Below are positions 22,661 through 33,138 of a stretch of 64,000 bases of DNA, one piece after another; within the stretch, counting starts at the first letter, position 1; each line of letters opens with the position of its first letter. Under the pieces are notes generated by a model. It was not told where the DNA came from, made no database searches, and saw nothing but the letters and a program-made list of their open reading frames with translations. Made by a program: the position numbers and the translations under genes. Source of the DNA: Isoetes taiwanensis (taxonomy: Eukaryota; Streptophyta; Lycopodiopsida; Isoetales; Isoetaceae); NCBI GenBank assembly GCA_021234155.1, contig JAJEKV010000027.1:17514891-17578890 (forward strand), read 5' to 3'.

Positions 22661-23318
22661 TCAATTGCTCTGAGTTAGGGCATTAAGCAATGCCTTGTAT
22701 GATGACGGTCTGTCTTCTGGCATTAGATCCTTAGTGGTATTTGCCTGGAGCTTCAAGTGTGATAATAACGGCTCAAAATCGCCAAGTATGTTGGAGGGAC
22801 CGTCCCTATGAATACCGGAGGTAATATGAACAACTCTATTTCTGGTCTTCTCCTCCATTTACGGGTGTAATATCAAGCGATAGATTGGTGATTGCAGGTT
22901 TTCCCTCATATATCTCGATGGCCTGGTCAAGCTTCCCAGCTGCCTGAAACTTCTTATGTTTTCGCTTCCATGGTTTTTCATGAGTCGATTCGATCTTGAG
23001 ATTTGAAGTTGAAGACATGTCAAGGAGTTGGGTCTTGTCCCCTAAGAAAAAAAAGAAGTTGGGTCTTGTCCAATTTCCAGATCTGTCATCCCCGGATGCT
23101 GGTAATTTATTGTTTTCCTCCTTCAAGCTTTTAATTTTCTTGATCTGGAGCAAGGAATGCAATGGAGCTTTGAATTTCAAAGGTAAACACACTTTTGCCT
23201 GCATGTATCCTTGGAAATTTTGAAAGATAAACACAGTTTTGCAGCTGCCAAATCCACTTCTATTTAAGTTCAAGTTGCCAATAATCCTGCTTCTACAATT
23301 TTCCAAATGTTTGAGCAC
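22661..23318 (-). pseudogene. Unrecognised gene fragment inside the insertion
   Basis: Two overlapping minus frames (23318-22836 and 22858-22661) give a protein-like text: SLLQIKKIKSLKEENNKLPA, FQAAGKLDQAIEIYEGKP and, in the second frame, ILGDFEPLLSHLKLQA ending LNALTQSN. AGKLDQAIEIYE has the look of a TPR helix but one repeat is not evidence. A 17-base phrase GGACAAGACCCAACTTC/TCC is duplicated across TTCTTTTTTTTCTTAG near 23030-23075, which suggests a duplicated splice acceptor. Probably a captured host fragment. Confidence 0.35.
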
Positions 23319-23991
23319 CTAATCCTTAAATTCTCTTTATCTATTGTACACACTGGATTTGCATCTTTCAGCTGAACTATGGTTCTGCTTAAATGCTTTT
23401 CATTTCGTTGCCTTCTTGCTTGGGCACTTGTGCGTCATGCCAGAGTAGACATTTAGCAGGCATAGCAGGCAGAATGCATCGTCAGAAGGGTTTATGGTGT
23501 GTGATTTTACGACTGACGGAATGCATCTAGAATGCCATTTGAGTTACTAAAAATTATCTGTTTACAAGAGGCCTTCCAGTACTCATGTCTTTCGTTGCAA
23601 GAATCTTCGCTTGCATATGGTTTTCCTGATTCTCATTCTTCCAGAAGGAACAACCCATTAATATATTCCTTTTTGTATTGAATTTACAGTTTCTAGTTGA
23701 TGCAGGATTATATGAGAATTAGGCAAGAACAAGAAGTGAGCAGCACATGTCATGTAGAGTAATGTCGGTGCTCCAATTTATTGGATTTCAATTTAAATGT
23801 TGTCTTTACGCCTTGATGCCATTTCATGTGATGGCAAAATAATTGAAGCTTTGTTATAAAGCTCGCTCTCATCAATTTGCTTGCTTCACCAAAGATATTG
23901 GCTATCATTTGTACAAGCATTTCTTCCTTCTATATAATTTTTTAGAAGGTAAAATCATGTTATGATGCAGCTTCTTTAAAAAAGCGGTGTT

Positions 23992-24302
23992 ATGGCAAAA
24001 CTGTGGCATCATATGATGCGACTCCTTCAAAAGTTATTTTTCATTGAATGTGAATGAGGTTCCAAATAACGGGCATTCATACTTCAATCTAGTACTTATA
24101 ACAAATGTTGAGGGGCAGGGGATGTGCATGCGATGTCGGTGACGATAAAGGGATCAAACACTAGGTGGCAAGCAATGTCCAGAAACAGCCTCTTAAATGG
24201 CTAGAGTTTGTCATTTCAGGTTACCACCAGTGATGGCAAAACTGTGACATCATATGATGCAGCTTAAAATCAGATTTATGGCAAAATGTGGCATCATATG
24301 AT
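23992..24302 (+). repeat. Interspersed ATGGCAAAACTGTGGCATC motif, three copies
   Basis: Copies begin at about 23992, 24233 and 24279. Each runs from ATGGCAAAA through GTGNCATCATATGAT, ending in the palindrome ATCATATGAT. The first and third are followed by CTCCTTCAAAA. A shorter relative (TTATGATGCAGCTTC) is at 23959. Confidence 0.7.
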
Positions 24303-24530
24303 CTTTGACTCCTTCAAAAAATTTCGATTGAATATATTACTTTGAGTGTATCTATTTTGATCTGTCTCTAAGGAGTTTGCTATTGCACATCTTGATGTGC
24401 CGCCCCAGCCAAAGGCATTTGCTATAATGAATAAATGTAAATAGTTGTTTGCAATGTAAATAATTTGTTTGTCTTGATGCTATTATGCCTTTTAGTAATT
24501 ATTATTTAGGCCCATAAAATTTTTTTTAAT

Positions 24531-24990
24531 ATAACAATCAACACACAACTATCATTAACATTATTAACACAAACCATTGTATTTCACACATTTAAATTAA
24601 AATCCCCCTTAAACCCCCTTTGGTTTGGGTGCATATTCACACGGGGGGTTACGTAGGGCAGCGAGAGCTCCAAAAATATATTTACAATACATGTACAAAA
24701 TTAACACCATTAAGTACATTCCCTCAAACCTTATAGTATTTTGTAAACTTTAATATACAGTATACAAAAACTTGTACATGCATACCCCACAAACGAGGAT
24801 TGCTATGTACGGTCCAGATCTTGGAATAAAGGGCAAATATGCCCATCCGACAGCTCTCGTTGCCCGGAGTAACCCCCCGTGTGAATATGCACCCAAACCA
24901 AAGGGGGTTTAAGGGGGATTTTAATTTAAATGTGTGAAATACAATGGTTTGTGTTAATAATGTTAATGATAGTTGTGTGTTGATTGTTAT
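24531..24990. mobile_element. Fold-back element with 139-bp inverted arms
   Basis: Left arm 24531-24669 and right arm 24852-24990 are near-perfect reverse complements, starting ATAACAATCAACACACAAC and including the distinctive TTAAGGGGG / AAACCAAAG block. The loop is 182 bp. No protein is encoded. It is flanked by AT-rich text on the left and by integrase sequence on the right. Arms this long mark a fold-back or MITE-type DNA element; a TA is present at both edges but superfamily assignment is not justified. Confidence 0.8.
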
Positions 24991-24991
24991 G

Positions 24992-25839
24992 CACTTGATT
25001 TGGAGTTGGAACTTCTCCTAAATTCTCATAATAAGGTAGCTCCACAAATGAATACAAAGGAATGTCCAAATGAATAGGCATCACAACTTGCACTCCATAA
25101 ACCAATTCAAATGGTGTAAACTCAGAGCCAACTTGTAAGTACACCCGAAACTCCATAAGGCACCTGTCCAAGGCTTCATGCCAATTTCTTTGATTATCCT
25201 TCACTATTTTGGCCAAGCTAGCTTTCAGAATTTTGTTAGTAGACTCAGCTTGCCCATTTCCTTGTGGATAATAAGCAGAAGCTTGCACATGTTGAACACC
25301 AATCTTTTTCGTTAATCGAGCTACTACTTTCCACATGAAATGAGTTCCCCGATCGACAAAAAGAATGGTTGGAACACCAAACCGAAATCAAATTGTGATA
25401 AAGAAAGCTTCGTGGGTATTTTCTCTGTGGCATGCTTTGCTGGAATTGCTTCTACCCACTTCGTAAAACATACATGTGGCTGCCAAGATATACTTATGAC
25501 CTTTGGAAGATGGAGGATTGATAGGCCCAATGTAATCCAATCCCCACATATGAAATGGACCAACGCCAAAATAGGATGGAATGGCATATTATTGTGGCCT
25601 GTTAATTGTTTATGCCTTTGACACTTCTCACATTTGCTAACAAAGTCTCTAGTATCCTTTGTAAAGAGTTGGCCAATAATATCCCCAATGAAGGATCTTC
25701 CTAGCTGTGGTTCCCCGGCCGCAAATGCCCCTCGACAATCATGTGCTTGTCGCAACAAATCATGAATTTGCTGACCAGCAACACACCTTAATAAGAGACC
25801 TTCCATAGTCCTCTTATAAAGAATAGCTTCATGCACCAC
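24992..25839 (-). pseudogene. Tat-like gypsy integrase, zinc finger and catalytic core
   Basis: From 25839 down: VAGQQIHDLLRQAHD..GAF and CEKCQRHKQL form the HHCC zinc finger (H, H, C-x2-C), then FTKWVEAIPAKHATE leads into the core. One frameshift near 25330 moves to QHVQASAYYPQGNGQAESTN, the catalytic Glu segment, and ALDRCLMEFRVYLQ, TPFELVYGVQVVMP. The sequence stops at NQVH where the 2.7-kb insertion lies. The first catalytic Asp region reads GDWITLG with a possible substitution. Integrase joins the cDNA to host DNA; this copy is frameshifted. Confidence 0.85.
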
Positions 25840-25935
25840 ATAACCAAATGCTTGTACTCTAAGAGCATGCTTTTGTTGCTTTGAAAATGATGAAGGATAA
25901 GTCTGATCTTGTAAATACCGTGATATATTGGCATA

Positions 25936-26290
25936 TCAAAGATCCACGGTCTCAATGAACCCTTGTAATACTCCATTATCCTGAAATGCTACTTGCTGGT
26001 CTGTTTCCTCTTCTATTTCAGCACCACTACTCAAATAGGCACTTGGATTATGAGTTCCTTGAGCCATCTTAACATACTTCAACTCAAATTCTTGTATGAT
26101 AAGAGCCCATCTTGTAAACTTAGGATCCTGGACAGTCTTGTTGTAAATGCATGGCAATGGGTTCACATCCATATGAATGTAAACATATTGTACATTGGCT
26201 GAATTCCATTGTGAAGGAAGAAGATAATGTCTAAATTTATTCAAGGCCCACTTCAATGCCAACCCAAGATGCTCCACATGAGTCCATTTC
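25936..26290 (-). pseudogene. Gypsy RNase H, C-terminal half (minus strand)
   Basis: Minus frame HVEHLGLALKWALNKFRHYL is the middle of the gypsy RNase H domain (vERealAl.wal.KFRHYLL), followed by VNPLPCIYNKT, FTRWALIIQEFELKYVKMAQ and NPSAYLSSGAE, where active copies read NxvADaLSR. It is upstream of the integrase on the same strand, as in a normal pol. The N-terminal half that should precede it is absent; the flanking sequence to the right is on the other strand. Confidence 0.8.
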
Positions 26291-26301
26291 TGCTCTTGTA
26301 G

Positions 26302-26756
26302 ATGTTGATTTTGACATCAAGCATGGATGGGATCAGCAGAAATCAGCCCACTATGGAAGGACAAATGTATTTTGATGGTGCATTCTCTAAACTCAAGAAT
26401 TATGGAGGTGTAGGAGTATTTCTGATATATGGGCATAAGAAGGAGATTGTTACATTGAGTATACCATGCAATGCAAGTAGTAATAATGTCATGCACTTAT
26501 TCAAGGGATGACTTTGGCAAAAAAGAAGCATGTTGATTGTTTGACTATTTTTGGAGACTCTTTGTTGGTGTGTCAACAACTTATGGATCAAGTTCAGGTT
26601 TTAAGTGCTAATTTGAGAGGCTTACATCAACAAGCCATGGATTTGAAGTCATGTTTTCAGCAATGCATTGTGATACATGTTCCAAGGGAACAAAACAAGC
26701 AGGTGGCGGATGCTTTAGCACAATCGGCAATGGTGCAAGCAGCTTTGGTGGCATAA
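26302..26756 (+). pseudogene. Additional archaeal-type RNase H domain of a Tat-like gypsy element
   Basis: Two frames, 26302-26511 and 26508-26756, give QMYFDGAFSKLKNYGGVGVF (first Asp), ASSNNVMH..F (where active copies have SNNxAEY), then LTIFGDSLLVCQQLMDQ (GDSxLV) and HVPREQNKQVADALAQSA (final Asp). This is the second, aRNH-type RNase H carried by Tat-lineage elements. The Glu expected after SNN appears lost and a frameshift separates the halves. It lies upstream of the RT on the same strand, whereas the common Tat order has it between the RT-linked RNase H and integrase. Confidence 0.75.
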
Positions 26757-26788
26757 GCATTCTGAGAATGAGGTAAATCATATCAGTC

Positions 26789-27005
26789 CATGTTCATCAC
26801 AAATACCACCACATTCACCACAACCATCACCGCACCCACATTCACTACCGCCACCACATTCACCACACCACCACATTCATCACCGCCATCACATTCACCA
26901 CATTCATCACTGTCACCACATTCACCACAGTCACCATATTCACCACATTCGCCATTGTCACCACACTCACCACATTCATTACAGCTTACTACACATTCAC
27001 CAAGA
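26789..27005 (+). repeat. CACCACATTCAC minisatellite
   Basis: About 200 bases of degenerate 9- and 12-bp units built on CACCACATTCAC with TCACCGC and TGTCAC variants. The long frames over it (Ser/Pro/His on one strand, Cys/Gly/Glu on the other) are repeat translations, not genes. Confidence 0.9.
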
Positions 27006-27009
27006 ACAT

Positions 27010-28198
27010 CAATATTTCTCAAGGCAATCAAGAAGAATTGGTTACTATTGGAGGCGATCTTACTCAAGAGGAGGAACGTGATTTGATATCTTTGTTAAGA
27101 GAATTCAGGGATGTTTTGGCAAGAAATTACAAAGAATTGAAAGGCATTCCACCGGAGGTCGTGCTTCATACCATTGATTTGAAACAAGGATCAAAACCAG
27201 TCCAACAAGCTCAAAGGAGAATGAGTCCAGCAATAGAGGAGCAAGTAAAGGTTGAAGTCATGAAGCTTTTGGAGGCAGGATTTATTGTACCAGCGCCAAA
27301 TTCAGATTGGATCCTATTGTACCAGTGAGAAAGCCAAATAACTCAATCCGAGTATGCATTGATTACAGGGATCTCAACAAAGCTACCAAAAGAGATCATT
27401 TTTCTACACCATTCATAGACACTTTGCTGGATATTGTTGCAGGAAATCAGGCCTATTCTTTCTTGGATGGTTACTCAGGATATAATCAGATCCAAATCTA
27501 TCCACCACATCAAGAAATGACGGCTTTTCGAACACCTTTTGTCATCTATGCTTATAAGGTATTACCTTTTGGCCTTACAAATGCTCCAGCTACATTTCAG
27601 CGAGCTATGACATATGCTTTTCATGATATTTTAGACTTTTTGAGAGTCTTTATAGATGACTTAACAGTATTTTCTAATCCAAGAAAGGATCACTTGGATC
27701 ATCTCAGAAAAGTTCTTGAAAGATGCCAATTGTATGGTATAAGTTTGAATCCTGCTAAGTGTATTTTCTTCACTAAAGGAGGAAAACTATTGGGCAATTA
27801 TGTTTCAGAAAAGGGATTACAAGTGGATCATGGTAAGATTGCAGCCTTGGAGAAGGTCAAACCACCTACAAATGTATCCCAAGTGAGAAGCTTATATGGC
27901 CAACTCAGTTTTAGTAGGAGGTATTTGCATAATTTTGCTAAAGTAACCCAGCCACTTGTGGATTGTATGAAGCCAGGGCAGCATTTTAGATGGAAGGAAG
28001 ATGCTCAAGAAGCATTTGAATGGTGCCTTGCACAACTAAAAGAGAGAACTTTGCTGATTCCTCCAAGAATAAGTGAGCCATTTCATTTATTCTTTACAGT
28101 TTGGGAGCAAGCTTTGGCTGTCACACTATGTCAGAAAAATCAGCAAAAGCATTATGATGTGAATTACTATGCTAGCAGGTTGTTAACTAAAGAAGAAG
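27010..28198 (+). pseudogene. Tat-like gypsy reverse transcriptase and start of RNase H
   Basis: After the minisatellite a frame reads LTQEEERDLISLLREFRDVL, GSKPVQQAQRRMSP and EAGFIVPAPNSDW; a frameshift near 27310 leads to VRKPNNSIRVCIDYRDLNKA, FLDGYSGYNQIQI, YKVLPFGLTNAPATFQRAM and the catalytic box VFIDDLTVFSN (FIDD in place of Y-x-D-D). The thumb (LNPAKCIFF, GNYVSEKGLQVDHGK) and connection follow. RNase H begins with FTVWEQALAVTLCQKN and YYASRLLTKEEE and is cut there by an L1 insertion. Only one clear frameshift is visible, so this is a fairly young pol fragment. Confidence 0.9.
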
Positions 28199-29071
28199 AG
28201 CCATTGCCCAAATAAGGCAATATAATGCTGATATCATTCTCCTTCAGTAGCTCAGATTGCCTCTGTCTGAATGCTCCAATTTGGCTGATTGGATTTCCCC
28301 TGGATATTCTTCAACATGGATTGAGGCCAATGGAACCTCAGGTGGCCTATGTATTATTTGGAGAAATCTGTCTCACACTGCTATTTATATTAGCCCATGC
28401 AGATCTTGGCAAGTTTATCCTACTCTCTAAATGGTATGGATTTTGGAATAATAAACATCTATGCCTCAACCAATCCCAAGGTTAGGGAAGCTACTTGGTC
28501 ACAAATTGATAACTGGTTAAATGATCAGAATATTACATCTTGGATCCTTGCTGGAGATTTTAACAACACTCCCTCATGGGACCTCAAAATTGGTAAGCAT
28601 ATTAATATGTCTGCTAAAGAAAACGAATGTTGGTCTACCCTATTGGATAATCATCTCTTTCACCACATTCCTTCCTCTACTGCCAAATTTACTTGGTCAA
28701 ATAAGCAAAATGGCAATAAAAGAGTATTCTGTGCTTTAGACAGATTTTACGTCACCAATTTAAATAATCCTATTTGAGATAATTGCTTGGTATCCAGTGA
28801 TGAAAGCACATCTATCTCGGATCATCAGCCACAATTTCTCTCTACTAGGCTTGATTTTCACAAAAGAGGCAGGGTAATTCCTTATAAGTTTAACACCTCC
28901 CTCCTAAAATTTGAGAAATTCTGTGCTGACTTTAGGAATTTCTACTCTAGTCTTCCAAAGGTTAAAAGCAATTATAATCACTCCATGAGAGATCTTTATG
29001 CCAATATCAAAGCTGCAAAATCTTGGATCAAGGGCTGGTCTAAAACAAATCATGCTCAGAAAAATATATAA
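28189..29071 (+). pseudogene. LINE endonuclease domain (truncated)
   Basis: In frame from the junction: IAQIRQYNADIILLQ, then TAG at 28246 where the relative has Glu of the LQE motif. After frame changes near 28420, DFGIINIYASTNPK, LAGDFNNTPSWDL and SISDHQPQF follow, so GDFN and SDH remain. TGA at 28775-28777 stands where the relative has Trp (NPFWDS). TAA at 29069-29071 also breaks the frame. Confidence 0.85.
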
Positions 29072-29080
29072 AAGCTATCT

Positions 29081-30976
29081 TTGCTTCAGGAAATTAAACA
29101 AATCAGAATTCAGCTTCAACATGATCCCAAGAACCTTGATCTTCACTTCCTGGAGGGCAACCTCGAGAATGCCATCAAAATTATAGAGGAGTCTGAAGCA
29201 AAAGATGCTGCCATTAGGTGCAAGCTCAAATATCATTCCAATATGGATAATGGCAATTCTAAATTTTTCTTTCGAGTTGCCAAAAATAGGCTCCTGAAAT
29301 CTAGCATTTCCTCTGTTCTGAATGATAGTAATTCCATTATTGATAATTATGATGACATCTCTTCTTTCTTTAATGGGAAATATAGAGCCTTATTCTCTGA
29401 CACAAAAATAGATTTTCAAGGTAATTCTAAGCCCAATTCTAAGGCTGATGAATTTTTCAAAATGGTTGACTCTTTGCCTCATATGTCCAATCCTTCTCAG
29501 AATTTTTACATGGATGACAATCTGAGCAATCTCCCAAATTGTGATGAGATCTTTGCCACTCTCAAATCTTTTCATAAAGGTAAGAGCCCGGGTCCTGATG
29601 GTTTTCCCCCTGAATTTTACATTGCCTTTTGGGACATTATCAAATTTGATTTTGTGCATATGATACATGGTTTCTGTAATTCAAATCACCTTCACCCTGC
29701 CATCTCTGCAGGATTGATATCTCTCATTCCCAAAACTGATGATCCCAAACATTTCTCGGATTGGAGACCTATATCTTTAACTAATTCTTCTTACAAAGTC
29801 TGTGCTAAGATCATTGCAAATAGAATTAAAGTTAGTCCTTGCCAATCTGCATTTCTTCCAAACAGATACATTTTAGATAATTATATTGCTGCCATGGAAG
29901 GCCTCCATCTGAACAAGCACACTAATCAGGATTGTATTCTCCTCAAACTTGATTTTTCAAAGGCATTTGACTCTGTGCATTGGGAATTCATTGATTTTTC
30001 TCTAAGGAAAATTGGCTTTTCAAATAAAATTATCCAGCTAATTCTTGGCCTTAATTCCAGATCTCAGTCCTTTGTTCTTATTAATGGTTTTGGCCAGAGG
30101 AGTGAGGCAAGGCTGTCCCTTAGCTCCCTACATTTTCATTGCTATTACTGAAATTTTGACTAGAGTCATTAGCAAATTGGCAATATTAAGGGCTTAATTC
30201 TACCTGATAATACCTCCAATATGAATATTTTTCCAATATGCTGATGATTCATTCAGTTTCCTAAAAAATGATCTTCAAAACATTGGGACTTATCTCAATA
30301 TTATTAGTTGCTTTGATGCTGCTTCTGGCATTAATCTGAATTTAGACAAATGCTCTATCATGGGGGAAACTAATCTGCAATCTATTCTTGGAATTAAGTG
30401 CTATCAAACATCTCAAGCTATCAACTTGTTGGGGATGCCATTATCTTTGGACACAAATATTAAGGGTTTTTGGTCTCCTATTCTTTCTCGAATCAAAAGG
30501 AAATTAAATAATTATGTAACTGCTTGTCTCTTGCTGACAGATCCATAATTGCAAATGCTGTGATTGCAAGCTCTCACATCTACTTCTCCTGTGCGTTGCT
30601 TGCTCCAAAAAATATCTATCTTCAGCTTGAGAGAATAGTTAGAAATTTCATTTGGGGAAAGAATCATTTGATTAGCTGGAATCACATTACAAGATCTAAG
30701 TCTCATGGTGGTCTAGGATGCAAAAATTTGTTTCTTCAAGGAATTGCTCTAGCTGGCAAACATGTTTGGAGGGCAATTTTTCATAAAGATAACCTAGCCT
30801 CTGTATTTATTAAATATTGGTTTCAGAATTGTAGAATTACAGGGCATCCATCTATTAGTCATCAACTTCCCTCCTCTATTTTCTTTGGTATCAATCTAGC
30901 TAAAAATATCTCCCCTCTCATGAGGAATTTGGTTATAGCCTGGAACAGAATTTCTAAACTTCTGACTCACTTTTAA
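29081..30976 (+). pseudogene. LINE reverse transcriptase (second family copy)
   Basis: Frame from 29081 gives NSKFFFRVAKNR, GKSPGPDGFPPEFY, DWRPISLTNSSYK, FLPNRYILDN and LDFSKAFDSVHWEF, matching the minus-strand LINE closely. A deletion near 30095 removes the segment before the RQGCP box and shifts the frame, so the QYADDS-like motif at about 30236 (MLMIHS frame, ADDSFSF in another) is out of register. The thumb resumes at 30524 (IIANAVIASSHIYFS, FIWGKNHLISWNH) and ends at TAA 30974. Confidence 0.85.
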
Positions 30977-30991
30977 CCTGATCTGTTTTAA

Positions 30992-32282
30992 TTGACTACA
31001 TCTTTATTCTGGAATCATTTCTTATCTAAAGAAAATGACATCCCTCTTGCTATCAATCATCCCAAGATCTATAAAAAATGGTCTCTGTGTAGAATTACTT
31101 CAATTAGGGATCTTAGAATAGATGACAGGTGGACCTCATGGACTGCTCTCAAAAGGAAAATTGGTGGACCTTCTTCTGATATGAGCCTTTTCAAGCATCT
31201 AAAAGCCAAATTATTCTTCCTGAACATGAACACTATGAACTCTAATATCGACTGGTCTTGTAAGGGGAAATACATCTGTAAAGTTTCCATGATTTATAAA
31301 TTGTTAGCTTACAACAACACTCCTTCAAAAGCTAAAGTCTATTGGAGCCTAAATGATGAGGAAGTTTAAAGAGTTCACGAGAACACCTGGTTATCCTACT
31401 GCCCTCCAAAAGTTTCTTATATCATTTGGTTGCTGGCCAACAAGAGCTTATCCAATCTAGAGAGCATTGCAAGCATTATAATCCTTCTAGATCGAAATAT
31501 GGCCTTAATCCTATTTCTGACAACTGCCCTCTTGGCTGTAATTGCACTGAGTCTGTGGTCCATATTTTCAACTGTCCCAAATTAGAACCTCTTTGGACAT
31601 GGTGTCAAAATGTTTTATCCATTAGTAAGCCAAATAATTTGATTGATCTCTTGATGAATAGTGACAAGTTTGTTAATACCTTATTTTTCACTGTTCTATG
31701 GAACATATGGAAGCACAAGAACAGATGCATTCATGGGGGACATGTTATTTCTATTTGTTGGATTAAGGTCAATATTATGCATGATTTGCAAACATCTGCA
31801 ACTGCTCACAGGATTCAAAATGAAGAAAACAGCTATGATAACAGATGGTTCATTTTGTGGTCAATATAAATTATTTAATTTACATTGTTCTCAGGCACAT
31901 ACTAATTTATCTTTTGATGTTGATGCTAGAGTACCTGATGTTCTACCGTGTACTGGACACAAGCTTTGACTGCTTTGAGGCTGAGAGAAATCTGAATCAC
32001 TTTGACGCACAGGTCAATGCTTTTGTTGATTTTGATTGGAAATCCAAAATACCAGACAGATTGTTCCCAAAGCTTCATGATTTTCCAGTCAGGGAGATTC
32101 AATGGGCCTATGAGTTCTGTAAGAGCACTTATCAAATGAATACCTTATTCTGGTTTCTGAAGATAAACCACATGCAGATGACAGATAGCCAGTTCGAATT
32201 TACAGGGAATGCTATTATTACCACAGGGGCAAAGCAGATGCATATGGAAATCTCTTGCTTATCATGGCAACCTCTTGTGTGA
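30992..32282 (+). pseudogene. LINE ORF2 C-terminal region
   Basis: FWNHFLSKENDIPLAINHPK and DLRIDDRWTSW match the minus-strand LINE and show what the RTE insertion at 3816 interrupted there. CPLGCNCTESVVHIFNCPKL is the zf-RVT motif. MITDGSFCGQY near 31840 looks like an RNase H first strand. REIQWAYEFCKSTYQ and MTDSQFEF close the region. Frame breaks at 31367 and 31867, and a changed frame at 32215. Confidence 0.75.
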
Positions 32283-32699
32283 ATGATCTTCTGGAGGCTT
32301 TGGATTGGGGCAGTAATACCAACCATATTCTACAGCCTGCATTCACTGACCACTTCATCTACCTTGACCACTGAAACCAGCTCATATCATAATTTTCTTG
32401 ATTCTCTCATATTTTGGCTCAATTGTGTCTACACAGGTTTTGTTCAGTTCATCATCTGATCTGATCAGTTAAAGAAGAATCGAAAGTCCACTATTATTTT
32501 GCTGAGGCTGCCTTTTATTCTACTTTTAAAATCATTTTATGCTAAAACTATTAAGACTGGTTTTGCCTATAATTTCTGGTTTTAATAGCTATTAAGCTTA
32601 GTATCTTTTATAAATCCTACAGCAACAACATGTTGCCCAAAATGTACTTTTTGATCTTTAATTAATGGAAAAAATATCTCATTCTCTAAAAAAAAAAAA
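32283..32699 (+). other. LINE 3' UTR and poly-A
   Basis: No frame; ends with TCTCTAAAAAAAAAAAA. The A run at 32688-32699 marks the 3' terminus. Confidence 0.75.
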
Positions 32700-32709
32700 T
32701 ATTATTGCA

Positions 32710-33100
32710 AGCATAACAATGTTTGTCCTTCAGCTCAACACCAAAATTCTGAAGTTGTATTGATGAGACGGAGACCCCCACAAAGTCATCACCAATAGCT
32801 TATCCATTGTAGCAATACATGGAATCCCATAGGATAAGCACACCTTCACCAACAAATCCTCTACTGCACTGATAATGCAAATTCACTTTCTCATCCTTCC
32901 ATCTTGATCTGACAACCACTATTTTCCTATCCTCATTGGCAGGAACTGGTTTTTCTAGCGCTATCTGCAGTTGTTTCAGATGGTTTCTCATTACTATTTG
33001 CATTATTCTGTTCCACATCCATGTTGTCCACATCATCCTTCTATACTCGAGGTTCTTTGTTACAGTGTTCTTCTGCAATAGCTTCATAAGAAATCTGAAA
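32710..33100 (-). pseudogene. Unrecognised gene fragment with an exon start
   Basis: On the minus strand a long pyrimidine tract ending TTTTTTTTCAG (about 33090) precedes ISYEAIAEEHCNKEPRV, then a stop, then an acidic KDDVDNMDVEQNNANSN. A second frame gives KPVPANEDRKIVVVRSRWKD and, after a TAA, GVSVSSIQLQNFGVELKDKH. The splice acceptor and codon-like composition suggest part of a cellular gene, but with two stops and a frame change it is dead. It abuts the LINE poly-A at 32699, so the LINE may have inserted into it. Confidence 0.4.
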
Positions 33101-33138
33101 AAAAAGAAGAGATGAGGAACGAATAGTGGTGTATGCAA

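Larger units (their letters stand above)
22284..24988. mobile_element. 2.7-kb insertion inside the gypsy integrase
   Basis: Splits the integrase frame at a His codon, with ATG (CAT in minus sense) at both borders (22281-22283 and 24989-24991). The ends do not form a shared terminal inverted repeat. The right end is occupied by a fold-back element; the left part holds a gene-like minus-strand frame, a telomere-like patch (TTTAGGG three times within 22458-22505) and an interspersed motif. A two-step history, one insertion inside another, is likely. Confidence 0.55.
28189..32699 (+). mobile_element. 5'-truncated L1-type LINE, same family as the one at 2099-18290
   Basis: Homology to the minus-strand LINE starts at AAAGAAGAAGAG (28189) inside the endonuclease and runs to an A run at 32688-32699. 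ORF1 and the first 20 residues of the endonuclease are missing, as expected for 5' truncation. The left junction shares about 12 bases with the gypsy RNase H it entered. A target duplication could not be identified with confidence; CATTGC/TATTGC is the only candidate. Confidence 0.85.

Noticed and set aside
26783-27086. His/Ser/Pro- and Cys/Gly/Glu-rich frames over the CACCAC repeat
   Set aside because: Pure minisatellite translation with no conserved motif.
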